Source: Paraspadella gotoi | Taxonomy: Eukaryota; Chaetognatha | Assembly (NCBI GenBank): GCA_051294375.1 | Contig: CM119271.1 | Location: 4,545,353 to 4,609,352, forward strand | Direction of reading: 5' to 3' | DNA length: 64,000 nt | Program-made: the position numbers and the translations under genes | Notes under the pieces: generated by a model | What the model was told of the DNA's origin: nothing | Databases searched by the model: none | The model's input: the letters and a program-made list of their open reading frames with translations, nothing else | Shown here: positions 46,401 through 58,453 of the stretch, piece after piece | How the letters are laid out: each line of letters begins with the position of its first letter | Position numbering within the stretch: the stretch's first letter is position 1

Positions 46401-48628
46401 TTCTTTCGATTAAACTTCGACGGATCAATATACTACTTACGCTTGACCCTTTATATTCGATTAATTCTTTTAAAAAAAAAACAAATGAACAGCGGAAACC
46501 ACATGAAAAGGATCGCATGTTTGGTTTCAAATATCCTCCTTCACTACGTACCGATAATAATTAAATTCACCTGCGGTTCAAAAGGTTTCATTTTAAGAAA
46601 TTGGACACACTTTTTTTCAGCCGACCAGGACAAACGGAACAAAAAAACAACAATCTTTTATTTATTATATTAATAGCTAATAAAAAGAAACAATACATTC
46701 CAGAACTACGACAGAATGTTCTATATATAATCAATAATTTAATAATTATTAAATAATATAATACCATATAATTAAATCAAATATTCAAACAACAACCACG
46801 TAAACCCTCTTAATTGACAACGACAACAAACAACAGACAACAACGAGTTATTTTCCAAACGACCAACAACCTCCCACATTATCTCGAGAAATTATAACGG
46901 ACTTTTGATATTATTTTTTATTAATCTTTTCTATACTTATGTAATTTTTACTTTCTTTTAATTTAGTCTATTAGCTGATAATCTTCATAACGCTCCGTCA
47001 CTTTACTTCATTATACTTTAATTTCAAAAATCATACTAATACATTAACTTCCTCAACTTGGGCTTTTGCTTATACTATTTTTTTGCTTCAATTTTCTTCA
47101 TTTATTTTCTATTTTAGAGTTACTCTTCTTTCATTTAGAATTTTAAAATGAACAAGAATTGAAAAAACAAAAAAAAAAAAAAACAAAGAGAAAAAAGAAA
47201 AAGAAAAAAACAAAAGCAAAATAATCGACACAACGTCTGGGAAAAAGAAAAAGCGAGAATGGACTTGATTACTGTAACAAGAATGGAATAGAGGATCAAG
47301 AGTAGAAAAAGTAATATATTGAATTGAAAGAAGAAAGAAAAGAAAAGCAAATAAATGCAAAAGATCTAGAAAGATAAAGTAGATTATTTATCTGATAATT
47401 TATCGATATAGACTTATCGTGATTTAACATAGAACTAAGCTAATCGTTCAAGTCTATAGCATCATATATTATTTCTTTTACTTGTTCATATAGTTCGTGT
47501 AATAAGTAAAGATTTATTTAATATAGTCTTATGTCAATATTATAGTATATAATAGATATATAAGAAAGAAACAAGTCAAGGTGATTATTTAGGTAAATTT
47601 ATTTATATTAATATTTATAATATTAGAAAGAGAATAGAAAGAAAGAAAGAAAGAAAAGATAACGCAACAAGCAAGAAAGACAGAAAGAAAGATAAGAAAG
47701 CAAGCAATCGAAAGAAAGCAAAGCAAAAAAGAAAGAAGGAAAGAAAGCAAGAATGCAACAAAAGAAGAAAGCAAAGAACAGCAAGCAAGAAGCAGAAGAG
47801 AAAGCAACAACAAAAGAAAGACAGAAAAAGAAAGAAAACGAACAGAAAGAATAGAAATATTTAAGAAAAAAAGAAAGAGGGGAAAAGCGGCCGGAATGGC
47901 AGGGAAAACGTCGCCGCGGCCCAATTTAGTACAATGGAAGTCGCGAAAGTGATTAAATTACTCGTCAGACTGAAGCGGAAGGCTATGGGTTGAGGAGAGC
48001 AGGAGGCAGGAGGAGGAGGAGTGATAGGAGGAGGAGGAGCAGGAGGGGAGTGCATTAGGACGTTGCGAAGATTGTCCTTGGAAAGAAAAGAATTAAGAAA
48101 AAAAGAAAAGAAAAGAAAAGGGAAAAAGAAAAGGCAAAGAAAAAGAAAAGAAAAGAAAGACTGTTTTAAAGGAGTTTAAGGGGTTTGGCACTGTAGAAGA
48201 CGGCGGTAGACTCGGCCGGTTTCGGCAACCATAGGCAGCAGCAGGCCTGTCCGGCGGGCGTTCGGCGGCGGCGGCGTACGGACGGCGCTGGCTGTCGGCC
48301 GGCGGCAAGGCGGCGGACGGCGTCGGCGGCAGGCACGCGGCGGCGGCTTAGACGCCACCGCACTTTGTTTGATTCAGTCCGACTGGCCGCGATTTGATGT
48401 CCCTCTGGGTTTGTGGGAATCGAATCGCTAGAGTGGAGGGACCGAAGGAAGAAGGAGAAAGACTCAAAGATGATGTATAAGATTTTCTGGCAAAATTTAT
48501 ACATCATAAGAAAATGTCTATTATATCATAAGACTAATTGAAGGTTTATCCATTCGAGTTGTGAATTTATGGTGGGGTTTGCTTTTTGGGGTAAGGGCTT
48601 TCTCTTTTTCTTTGGAAAGTCTTGGAGT

Positions 48629-48653
48629 NNNNNNNNNNNNNNNNNNNNNNNNN
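48629..48653. other. 25-N gap
   Basis: Exactly 25 N, inside copy 2, just after the empty LTR site. Confidence 0.99.
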
Positions 48654-49559
48654 GAGAGAGAAAACAGGAGAAAGAAAAGGAGCAATAAAAGAGAAAGAGA
48701 AAAAAAAACAAACGATATTGAGAACCTCCTTTGGTAGCGAGCAGACAACTGTTTAAGATCTGACCAATCCGCATTGTGTAATAATGAAATAAACGTCCAA
48801 AGAGGTAGATGAGTACAAGTAGAGATCGTGAAGACACTAAATCAAAGAAGACCAATACAAATACAGATCCTACTGATGTTCTTATTGACATGGACAGGCT
48901 TATCTTTTTTATGCTCAAGCTCATAGTGAGATGTCGACGGTAATTTCTGGCACGTCTCTTGATTTCTCTTCGCATTCTGATTATCTTACCCTAATCTTTA
49001 CTATTCTCTTCTCTCTCTAAATTATTCTATTCTCTCTACAAACTTTACATCTTATTACATTCTTTGAATACGCAGTTAAAATAAACCATTACACAGTCCA
49101 AGAATACGTTAAGGATTATTTAGATTTTTTGTAAATATCTACACAATCCTCTGTGCAGTGATCAATCCAAATTTAGATTGACGCCCGGGAATCTATAGCA
49201 AGCTTAAAGGAAAAAGTCAAGCATAATCAATCTTAAGTAAAAGCCGCAGGGATCTCCCCTAGAACGGCATCATCTTTTCTTGTGGTCTGTATGTTCTAAT
49301 GTCTTGCTTTTTTTTGGTTTTTTTTTTTTTTTTTTCTTTTCTTCACTCCCATATTCACAAAGCGATGATTTCAGCTTACGATATTTTTATAAGCACTCAT
49401 AGATCCAGCTTTTTCCTCCCACAACATGGAAAAGAGCAGGCCTTACATATTGTTTCAAAAGAAACTCATCCAACCTATACAATTCAAACCAACTAACAGC
49501 TAAATGGTAGTAATACCTCAAACGCCAATTAGGTACCTCGTAATTGAACCAATTGCTCG

Positions 49560-49965
49560 TAGGAGGAATTCTTTGGAGTATTCGACATAACATGTTCCTG
49601 GTTCTGAGCCGCAACCACTGCCGCTAATCAAAACGAGAGAATTCGAGTCAATGGCGGCGGACGAAGACGATGGCGCCGGTCTTGACGCTCAAGATGAGGT
49701 ATCTGACGACAAGTCGAAGCCGCGTCACTTCTATCTAAAGTTGATGAGATGAGAGTAGAAGAGAGAGTTAGAAAGTCCTTGGGTTGCAACGAATTGACAA
49801 TACAAAACATTTAATACAACGACCTCAGACAAATATATATACTAGTTATATATCGTTTTAAACGATCCCATCTTACTTGTTTCCTGATCACTAACCAACA
49901 CTATCTAAGTAGAAATGGTTGCCTGTAAAATCACAGGACAGTCCACCAATAAACCAAAACGCGAT
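49560..49965 (-). mobile_element. Inverted relative of the copy 1 LTR
   Basis: Reverse complement of the LTR at 38.8-39.5 kb aligns here: GTTGATGAGATGAGAGTAGA, ACGCTCAAGATG, AAAACGAGAG, AACATTTAATAC and CATCTTACTTGTTTC are shared, at perhaps 80-85% identity with indels. Homology fades beyond 49.97 kb. The adjoining 48.7-49.55 kb is not present in copy 1. Boundaries are uncertain. Confidence 0.5.
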
Positions 49966-52329
49966 TACACGTCGTTATTTCTTATATTCATAGTAGTATT
50001 TCCCGCGATAACAGACATTGCATAATTTGCAGATCAATCTTTAAGCATTTTCACCGGCAAGTCAATTATAACTGGGGATTCCCAGGCAATTGTCCGCAGG
50101 GCCGGCGCATTGTCGTCCATTCTCATCAATCAGAGTCAATTATAGTGTATAGGGAGCGTATGAAAGTACCATAGGACTGGTGTTGTTAGTATTCGAATGA
50201 ATAATCAATTAAGAATCGACGGCTGTAGTGGATCCATTAATGTACATCGCTGACCGGCTTCTTGTATAATATTTTTCTTATTTGGCTTTCGTCTTGCATT
50301 TATTTTTTATTTTTCTTTTCTTTAATTTTCTCTCTTTTGTCCGGTGGGGTTTTGTTTTCCAGTTAGAATTTATTTGATAAATGTTAGTTGTCTATTTTTT
50401 TTTTTTTGGTGGGTTTTTATTTTTTTTTTTTTTACTTAAATTTTTTTCATATTAATTCAATTTGCTAATCTATCATCAATTTTTCTAGCTCGAAGCCAAA
50501 GGAAGTTGGTTTCTGTGATTCTTCAATCCGTCCGTCCTTCCGTCCGTCCTTCCGTCCGTCCGTCTATCCGTCATAAAGGGACTTGATTCTCTATTCTTTC
50601 CGTCCAAATTCAGTAAACATTCGCCTCGTAAAAAAATCCCGCCAGAATATAAACGTAAATCAGTCGGAATCGGAGAGAATCCGAAATTTCTTCGCGCTTC
50701 GAGTTGAAACTGCGTGTAAACGACGCGCGTCGCGTGCAAAATTGCGCGCGCGAGTTTTTTTTCTCCCGAATTCGAGATTGCGCGACTCGGAAATTGAAAT
50801 TCCAGAGTGATTACGGGGCGCAACTCCGCTAGGAGGCGGGAGGTCTAGGGATTCGAGCGTATTAGAACTTGCGGCATTGAGAAAGGCATCGTATGGGTCT
50901 TGACGGCGTTAGAAAAACAACTAAAATGTTTACAGTAGAATTGGTAGTGAAGAAAAGCTTCGTCTGAAAGGATAACATCATGCATCTATCAATTCCCTGA
51001 TCTCGATCGGAAATGCCGTGATCTTCGGCAAAGTGCCACAAAATGCTCTAAATTGCGTGAATAAGCCGAAAATTACCGCTTCGCTCCTTGAAAATTCCTT
51101 GAAATGCTTTAAAATACTGCGAAATACTTTAATGTGACTCAAAATACTCTAATTTGCTGCGAGATGCCACAAAGTCGAAGAACCGAGATGCGGCGCTCTC
51201 AAAGATGACGGCGGAGACAAGAGTTTCTTTTGTTTTTTTTGTTTTTTGTTTGTTTTTTTTTTGTATTCTGAGGATAAAATGGCGCAAAAATGTTTATGAA
51301 CGAAATTTGGTCGCTAGGGAATGGAGGAAGGGAAAACAAAAGGGGGAAAAATGGGAAGAAAAAAAGGGAGGAATGTGGAGGAAAAGAAAAGAAAAAAGAC
51401 GNNNNNNNNNNNNNNNNNNNNNNNNNNNNNNNNNNNNNNNNNNNNNNNNNNNNNNNNNNNNNNNNNNNNNNNNNNNNNNNNNNNNNNNNNNNNNNNNNNN
51501 NNNNNNNNNNNNNNNNNNNNNNNNNNNNNNNNNNNNNNNNNNNNNNNNNNNNNNNNNNNNNNNNNNNNNNNNNNNNNNNNNNNNNNNNNNNNNNNNNNNN
51601 NNNNNNNNNNNNNCCGACTTACCCTTCCCCACCACAATCACTGACCCCCGTTCGACCGAATGCAAATGGCGATGAGACTCGAATCCCAATGCGACCGACG
51701 GTTGTTACTTTGTTCGAGATCGAAACCGGGCGACGTCGAATCCCGAGAGATGTCGCGCCGGCAGTCGTCGCGAAGAGAGACTAGACTAGAGTTGAAAGAT
51801 TGAGCAGACTCTTCGGAACCGAATTACCGATCAATATTCATTGCTCTACTAGGCTTTCAGGCCAAGCAAACTGAATTTCTGACCGTTGATAATTTCAGTT
51901 ACGGATAGAAGTTAGTATTATATTTTTTTAAAAAGAATTAAAATTTTTTTTCGATGAGGGTTACTCTACATTAACACGGTTAGAATCAAAATCAAATTGT
52001 AATAATTTTTTTTTTTTTTAAATTAAAAATCATCGAATCAAAATCGTTCTCTTCTCAATCAGCGATTTTTTTTTTAAATTTATTTGCATCAATTCGTAAA
52101 ACAGTCGCTCACAGTTTCTCCATTTCAAACTCTTTAGTCTTCCAATCCCTTCACAAAAAAACAGTCGTCAGCCCGCAGTGTGCCGAAGCAGTAACCACGC
52201 CCATTTTTAACAGCGTGGACTCATCGCCTTCCCGCTACCCGAACCAACGCCCTCTTGCGTTCCATCTCATTCTTCCCTCCTTTTTCCCACGCCGGGCTTC
52301 GTGACCGCACGTGTCGCCGGAGGGAGGGG

Positions 52330-52740
52330 NNNNNNNNNNNNNNNNNNNNNNNNNNNNNNNNNNNNNNNNNNNNNNNNNNNNNNNNNNNNNNNNNNNNNNN
52401 NNNNNNNNNNNNNNNNNNNNNNNNNNNNNNNNNNNNNNNNNNNNNNNNNNNNNNNNNNNNNNNNNNNNNNNNNNNNNNNNNNNNNNNNNNNNNNNNNNNN
52501 NNNNNNNNNNNNNNNNNNNNNNNNNNNNNNNNNNNNNNNNNNNNNNNNNNNNNNNNNNNNNNNNNNNNNNNNNNNNNNNNNNNNNNNNNNNNNNNNNNNN
52601 NNNNNNNNNNNNNNNNNNNNNNNNNNNNNNNNNNNNNNNNNNNNNNNNNNNNNNNNNNNNNNNNNNNNNNNNNNNNNNNNNNNNNNNNNNNNNNNNNNNN
52701 NNNNNNNNNNNNNNNNNNNNNNNNNNNNNNNNNNNNNNNN
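52330..52740. other. Assembly gap (411 N)
   Basis: Corresponds to 41.76-42.30 kb of copy 1, a GA repeat plus unique sequence. Confidence 0.99.
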
Positions 52741-54171
52741 TTTAGTGTTTTTTATGGGGGTTTGTTAAAAAAAAATAAAACAAAATGTGAAAAAACTAAA
52801 GGTTAAGAATTTAAGAATTGTTGACGAAAGTAAAGCTCACCAGGGGGAGGGATCACTCTTCATCCCCTCATTGGTTGATTAGCTTTGGCCAATGTCCAAT
52901 GAGAGGCGGAGGCTCGATTTCAAAAAATAAAAAATAAAAAGACAAAAGGAGAAACTGAAAGCGAAGATCGAAAAAGTTGATATGAAAGAAAAAAGAAAAA
53001 TAAAATTCTCGTCAGCGAAAAAGTGATTAATCAAAACCTGAAATGTTTTCGTCTTCTTCTTTCTCGCGCTGAGGTTTTGTCGTCGTTGTTGTTGTCGTTG
53101 TTGTCGTCGTCGTTTTAATTTTTACAGTTTTCTTTGCTACGTTCTTAAACTAGAGGTAAGTAAATGATGGCGTCAAATGGTTGTTGTTCAAATAGAAGTA
53201 AAGATGTTCTATTGTTTGTATTTTTTTTTTAGTTTTCATTTTCTCCCAAAATCAAGACTTTTTTTTATTCTTATATTAAAATTTAAAAAAAAAGAAAATA
53301 AGAAAATGAGACAAATTAACTAAACTTCTTTTAAATCATCGTTACCAATTTTAACTCTATACCCAAAACCGCGTGACTCTCTCAATCCCAAGTCTCTTCT
53401 GTTTGTCAGCGAAATCCAGTCAAAGTTCCTCGTTCGGTTCGCGCGTCTCGGAACGCGCCACACGTAAACAAAGGGAACTGNNNNNNNNNNNNNNNNNNNN
53501 NNNNNNNNNNNNNNNNNNNNNNNNNNNNNNNNNNNNNNNNNNNNNNNNNNNNNNNNNNNNNNNNNNNNNNNNNNNNNNNNNNNNNNNNNNNNNNNNNNNN
53601 NNNNNNNNNNNNNNNNNNNNNNTCTCTCTCTCTCTCTCCCTCATCCTTTTAAACAAAACCCTTTCCCCCTTGAAGCAGGACTCATTTCTGTTTCTGGTCG
53701 CTCTCGATCTCTATCTTTATCTCAATCATTTCACTTATTTTTTTCAGTTTTCACTCTCCTTCCCCCCCCCCTCTTTTCCACCCTTCACCTCTTCTCCTTC
53801 ATCATTCACTCTTTTTTTTTCACAACTTTTCCTTTTCCTTTCTCTTAGTACAACTGATGGCGACATTTGAAATCCAATTTCATCCTCCTTTAAAAAAAAA
53901 AAACGTTGAAAGAAAACGAGACACGGTTTTTTTTTAAATCTTAAGATTTTTTTTGTTTGTTTTTTATACTTTTTCTTTTTTTGTGAAGATATTTTGAAAA
54001 AAAAATTTTTTCAAAAGTTTTTCACGCCCATTTCAAAAGGTCCCAAGGTGCCCACTGTCCAGTGGACACTGTCCACACTTGCAAACCGCAATGAACGGAA
54101 TGAATAATCCAAGAGGACAACCTGCGAAATTAACAAGAGACTCGCAAGGTCACTTTGCAGCAACATCCCTT

Positions 54172-54319
54172 ACTCTCTCAGTCTTCCTCCACCATCGCCA
54201 GTTTTTGAAGGATCTTTGTAGCATTTTTGTTGTAAGCGGTCGTCATAGCGACCGAGGGTCTGGCTTGTCTCCCTGCAATTTTCATTCGCCTCCGTGACTT
54301 CCTTCGTGAAATATCTTAG
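54172..54319 (-). pseudogene. Myb/SANT-like domain C-terminal exon, copy 2
   Basis: Counterpart of 43,704-43,851. Here one frame stays open: KEVTEANENCRETSQTLGRY, then DDRLQQKCYKDPSKTGDGGG, RLRE and stop. The first half is in a different frame from the protein-like reading of copy 1 and the second half agrees with it, so at least one copy has wrong bases. The acceptor TTATTTAG is conserved. Confidence 0.4.
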
Positions 54320-54435
54320 CTAAATAATAAAATAACGTTTCATTTAAAACTAACGCTGATAGCTGTCGGGCCAATCTACGACACCACGTTGAGTGCGAAT
54401 CGAAGAGCATGTGGTCGAGACGAGTATAAAACTCG

Positions 54436-55341
54436 AATGGGCGCGCCGGTCGGAGAAATGGACGCGCTGGTCGGAGAAATGGACGCGCCAGTCGGAGAAA
54501 TGGACGCGNNNNNNNNNNNNNNNNNNNNNNNNNNNNNNNNNNNNNNNNNNNNNNNNNNNNNNNNNNNNNNNNNNNNNNNNNNNNNNNNNNNNNNNNNNNN
54601 NNNNNNNNNNNNNNNNNNNNNNNNNNNNNNNNNNNNNNNNNNNNNNNNNNNNNNNNNNNNNNNNNNNNNNNNNNNNNNNNNNNNNNNNNNNNNNNNNNNN
54701 NNNNNNNNNNNNNNNNNNNNNNNNNNNNNNNNNNNNNNNNNNNNNNNNNNNNNNNNNNNNNNNNNNNNNNNNNNNNNNNNNNNNNNNNNNNNNNNNNNNN
54801 NNNNNNNNNNNNNNNNNNNNNNNNNNNNNNNNNNNNNNNNNNNNNNNNNNNNNNNNNNNNNNNNNNNNNNNNNNNNNNNNNNNNNNNNNNNNNNNNNNNN
54901 NNNNNNNNNNNNNNNNNNNNNNNNNNNNNNNNNNNNNNNNNNNNNNNNNNNNNNNNNNNNNNNNNNNNNNNNNNNNNNNNNNNNNNNNNNNNNNNNNNNN
55001 NNNNNNNNNNNNNNNNNNNNNNNNNNNNNNNNNNNNNNNNNNNNNNNNNNNNNNNNNNNNNNNNNNNNNNNNNNNNNNNNNNNNNNNNNNNNNNNNNNNN
55101 NNNNNNNNNNNNNNNNNNNNNNNNNNNNNNNNNNNNNNNNNNNNNNNNNNNNNNNNNNNNNNNNNNNNNNNNNNNNNNNNNNNNNNNNNNNNNNNNNNNN
55201 NNNNNNNNNNNNNNNNNNNNNNNNNNNNNNNNNNNNNNNNNNNNNNNNNNNNNNNNNNNNNNNNNNNNNNNNNNNNNNNNNNNNNNNNNNNNNNNNNNNN
55301 NNNNNNNNNNNNNNNNNNNNNNNNNNACGCGCCGGTCGGAA
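54436..55341. repeat. 21-bp minisatellite, regular copy with internal gap
   Basis: Units GGTCGGAGAAATGGACGCGC are perfect or nearly so before the 818-N gap, and a partial unit follows it. With a 21-bp period, several frames stay open: SEKWTR(W/Q) on +, RVHFSDW and RPFLRPA on -. Confidence 0.85.
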
Positions 55342-55478
55342 AAATTTTCGATCGGAAAGCGAATTTTAAATCTAGAAAAAAGAAAAATGAAGCTGGAAAC
55401 GAAGTCAGCAGAATCGGCATCGATGAAGCCAATGGAGGCCATTGCATTGCGAGGAAAGGAAAACAATGGGAGGGGATT

Positions 55479-55695
55479 NNNNNNNNNNNNNNNNNNNNNN
55501 NNNNNNNNNNNNNNNNNNNNNNNNNNNNNNNNNNNNNNNNNNNNNNNNNNNNNNNNNNNNNNNNNNNNNNNNNNNNNNNNNNNNNNNNNNNNNNNNNNNN
55601 NNNNNNNNNNNNNNNNNNNNNNNNNNNNNNNNNNNNNNNNNNNNNNNNNNNNNNNNNNNNNNNNNNNNNNNNNNNNNNNNNNNNNNNNNNNNNNN
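55479..55695. other. Assembly gap in purine-rich DNA
   Basis: Flanked by AAACAATGGGAGGGGATT and AAGGAAAGGGAAGGG. Confidence 0.99.
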
Positions 55696-56625
55696 AAGGA
55701 AAGGGAAGGGATTTTAAAGAAAGGAAACGAAAGTGTGGGAGTTAAGGAAATGAAAAGGTAAGGCAGGGGAGACAAAGGAAGAAAATGTAAGCGAACGAAA
55801 GAGAAGGAAATTAAAAAAGATTAAGAAAGATATGAACGGAAAGAAAAATTAAAAAGAACAAATGAGAATAAAGCATATGGGAAAATTGTGACTCAACTAA
55901 GGACATAATGACCATTCGACTGCCTCAGTAAAAATGGGAAAAAATGAATGAAAAAAGAAAAGAAGAAAAGTTAAAAAAAAAAAAGGAAATGCGAAAAAGA
56001 AGAAGAAGGAGATCGGAATCTCCCTTTTCTTTTTCTATTTCCTCCCTTTTTTTCCTTCTTCGGTCGAGGGTCTCGCGGGCTCAGCAGGCGAGAGGCATTT
56101 CAAAAATTGGAATTAATTAATGAGAAATGATCCATAGTAACGAGAACAAATGAGACAGAAGAGAGAAGAGCAGGGGGGAGGGAGAGGGAGAGAGAGAGAG
56201 AGAGAGAGAGAGNNNNNNNNNNNNNNNNNNNNNNNNNNNNNNNNNNNNNNNNNNNNNNNNNNNNNNNNNNNNNNNNNNNNNNNNNNNNNNNNNNNNNNNN
56301 NNNNNNNNNNNNNNNNNNNNNNNNNNNNNNNNNNNNNNNNNNNNNNNNNNNNNNNNNNNNNNNNNNNNNNNNNNNNNNNNNNNNNNNNNNNNNNNNNNNN
56401 NNNNNNNNNNNNNNNNNNNNNNNNNNNNNNNNNNNNNNNNNNNNNNNNNNNNNNNNNNNNNNNNNNNNNNNNNNNNNNNNNNNNNNNNNNNNNNNNNNAT
56501 ATTGAGAAGGAGGTGAGGAATGGTGCAAGGAAAATATTAGGATAAAAGTAAACATCAGGAAACTGTAAGAAAAAAAAAGTGAAAGAAATGATTAAAGCAA
56601 ATTAACGTATAAATCATTTAAAAAA
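55696..56625. other. Purine-rich DNA and a gap, no gene
   Basis: AAGGAAA-rich sequence, a (GA)n run entering a 286-N gap (56,213-56,498). Nothing coding supported. Confidence 0.6.
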
Positions 56626-56716
56626 AAAGAAAAGAAAAGAAAAGAAAAGAAAAGAAAAGAAAAGAAAAGAAAAGAAAAGAAAAGAAAAGAAAAGAAAAGA
56701 AAAGAAAAGAAAAGAA
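56626..56716. repeat. (AAAAG)n microsatellite
   Basis: About 18 perfect pentanucleotide units. Confidence 0.95.
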
Positions 56717-57002
56717 AAAAAATCGAAATGTAAGAACCCAGAAAAAAAAGGAGGAATAAAAATGAGCTTGGATTCCTGGGTTAATTGAGCGAGAAATTCC
56801 TACCCGCTCGCTAAACTAGCTATCGCGCTCTCGAAAATAGCGAGCGCGATATTTTTAAAAGCGTCGAGCTTATACTTTTTTTATCCTTTCGATTCCCAAC
56901 GGAGGAAATTCTCTGTGCGATTCTAAGCAAATCGCTGATGCGATGTTGCAAATCTAAGCCTGGTTGATTTTTTTCGGTTGGGGGTGGGGGTAGAAAGGAG
57001 AT

Positions 57003-57027
57003 AGAAGAAAGAAAGAAAGAAAGAAAA

Positions 57028-57058
<31 letters not shown>

Positions 57059-57131
57059 CAAACAAACAAACAAACGAAGAAATAAAGAAAGATACAGAAA
57101 GAAAGAAACATTGAAGAAAGAAAGAAAAAAA

Positions 57132-57179
<48 letters not shown>

Positions 57180-57180
57180 G

Positions 57181-57239
<59 letters not shown>

Positions 57240-57243
57240 AAAA
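57003..57243. repeat. (GAAA)n microsatellite
   Basis: About 240 bp, interrupted by ACAAACAAACAAACAAAC; the last 115 bp are nearly pure. Confidence 0.95.
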
Positions 57244-57408
57244 AAGCCGAGTTGAATAGACACTTAATAATCTTTAGAAATTTCTTCAATACTAAATATC
57301 GATGAATGATTTTTATCCCATATTTTTTTAGTTAATGCCAGTTAATGCACATGGATCAGACATTATAAAAAGTCGGTCATTCGTTTTCCGGGGGAATTTG
57401 ATTCTAGC

Positions 57409-57409
<1 letters not shown>

Positions 57410-57455
<46 letters not shown>
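57410..57455. repeat. (TC)n microsatellite
   Basis: Nearly pure TC of about 45 bp, followed 150 bp on by a (GACAGA)n patch at 57,600-57,650. Confidence 0.9.
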
Positions 57456-57456
<1 letters not shown>

Positions 57457-57769
57457 GTAACTCTGCAGAGAGTTAGTATATATATTGTTTGATAAGTTGA
57501 GATGTTTTCCCTGTTATGTTTTGGTCAGACACACCGACTCTTCATACGACAATCTTTCCCCCGCCCTCGCCGACGTGATTCTGGACCAATGAGCAAACAG
57601 AGACAGAGAGACAGAGACAGAGACAGAGACAGAGACAGAGACGGAGAGACACAGAAAATGGAATTTTTCTGTTCAGTGACACCGCGAACGATTTTCCCGC
57701 TCTACCAATCACGTGACTCTAATCCAGTTAGTGACCGATCACGTGACTAATCCGCGGGACAACCACGGT

Positions 57770-57935
57770 ATTCTCTCTCTCTCTCTATCTCTTTCTCTCT
57801 CTCTCTCTCTCTCTCTGCTCTCTCTCTCTCTCTTCTCTCATCTCTTCGTCTCTCTCTCTCTCTCTCTCTCTTCGGCATCCGTGACAAGACAAAGCAATAA
57901 TGACGTCGTCTCTCGTGTGCGAAAAGCGAGAGAGG

Positions 57936-57971
<36 letters not shown>

Positions 57972-58062
57972 AGAGATAGAGTAGCGGAAGAGAGATGTAT
58001 AAAGAGAAAGAGATAAAGAGAAAGAAATTAGATCATAGAGAGAAAGAAAAAAGTAGAGAGAG

Positions 58063-58107
<45 letters not shown>

Positions 58108-58118
58108 AGAGAGAGAAG
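57770..58118. repeat. (TC)n to (GA)n switch region
   Basis: TC-rich on + to about 57,870, then GA-rich from 57,925 to 58,118, which could fold as a long imperfect hairpin. Confidence 0.8.
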
Positions 58119-58396
58119 AGTGAATATCGATTTTCCCGCTTGCATAAAGAGGGTAGTGATATGGAGAGTCGGATTTTGTTTTTCCTCGTTTCTCCGTCAG
58201 AGGCGCTCTTGTCTTTTGATCTTCAACGTCCTCGCATGTGAGGACTTTGGTCCGTGCATTGTCGTCGTGGTCGTCTTTTTTGTTGTTGTTGTTGTGGTTG
58301 TTGTTGTTGTTGTTGATACGTGTGGTGAAGTTATTTTTTAAGAATCAAAAAGATTCACTTTTGATAAAACTGCGTGAGGAATGCAGGTCGCCCACC

Positions 58397-58453
58397 ATGT
58401 CGACTTCGAACAACGACGACAACAATTACGACGACGACGACGACGATGAATAA
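58397..58453 (+). CDS. Upstream start with ideal Kozak, broken in (GAC)n
   Basis: CACCATGTCG is the best initiation context in the window. It gives MSTSNNDDNNYDDDDDDE and stops. A one-base change in length inside the GAC run would join it to the acidic frame of the next feature, making it the true start of that protein. Confidence 0.4.
   Translation: MSTSNNDDNNYDDDDDDE

Larger units (their letters stand above)
46410..55326 (+). repeat. Direct duplication, copy 2 (gapped)
   Basis: Second copy of the 37.2-44.4 kb segment. Its first 1.5 kb is the most diverged, with AT-rich insertions. Gaps at 51,402-51,613, 52,330-52,740, 53,481-53,622 and 54,509-55,326 fall on microsatellites or minisatellites that copy 1 carries as sequence. 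It lacks the solo LTR of copy 1 and has a different insertion at 48.7-50.3 kb. Confidence 0.85.

Noticed and set aside
54282-55775. Apparent 497-codon ORF on the minus strand
   Set aside because: Most of its length is N; the rest is minisatellite and flanks.
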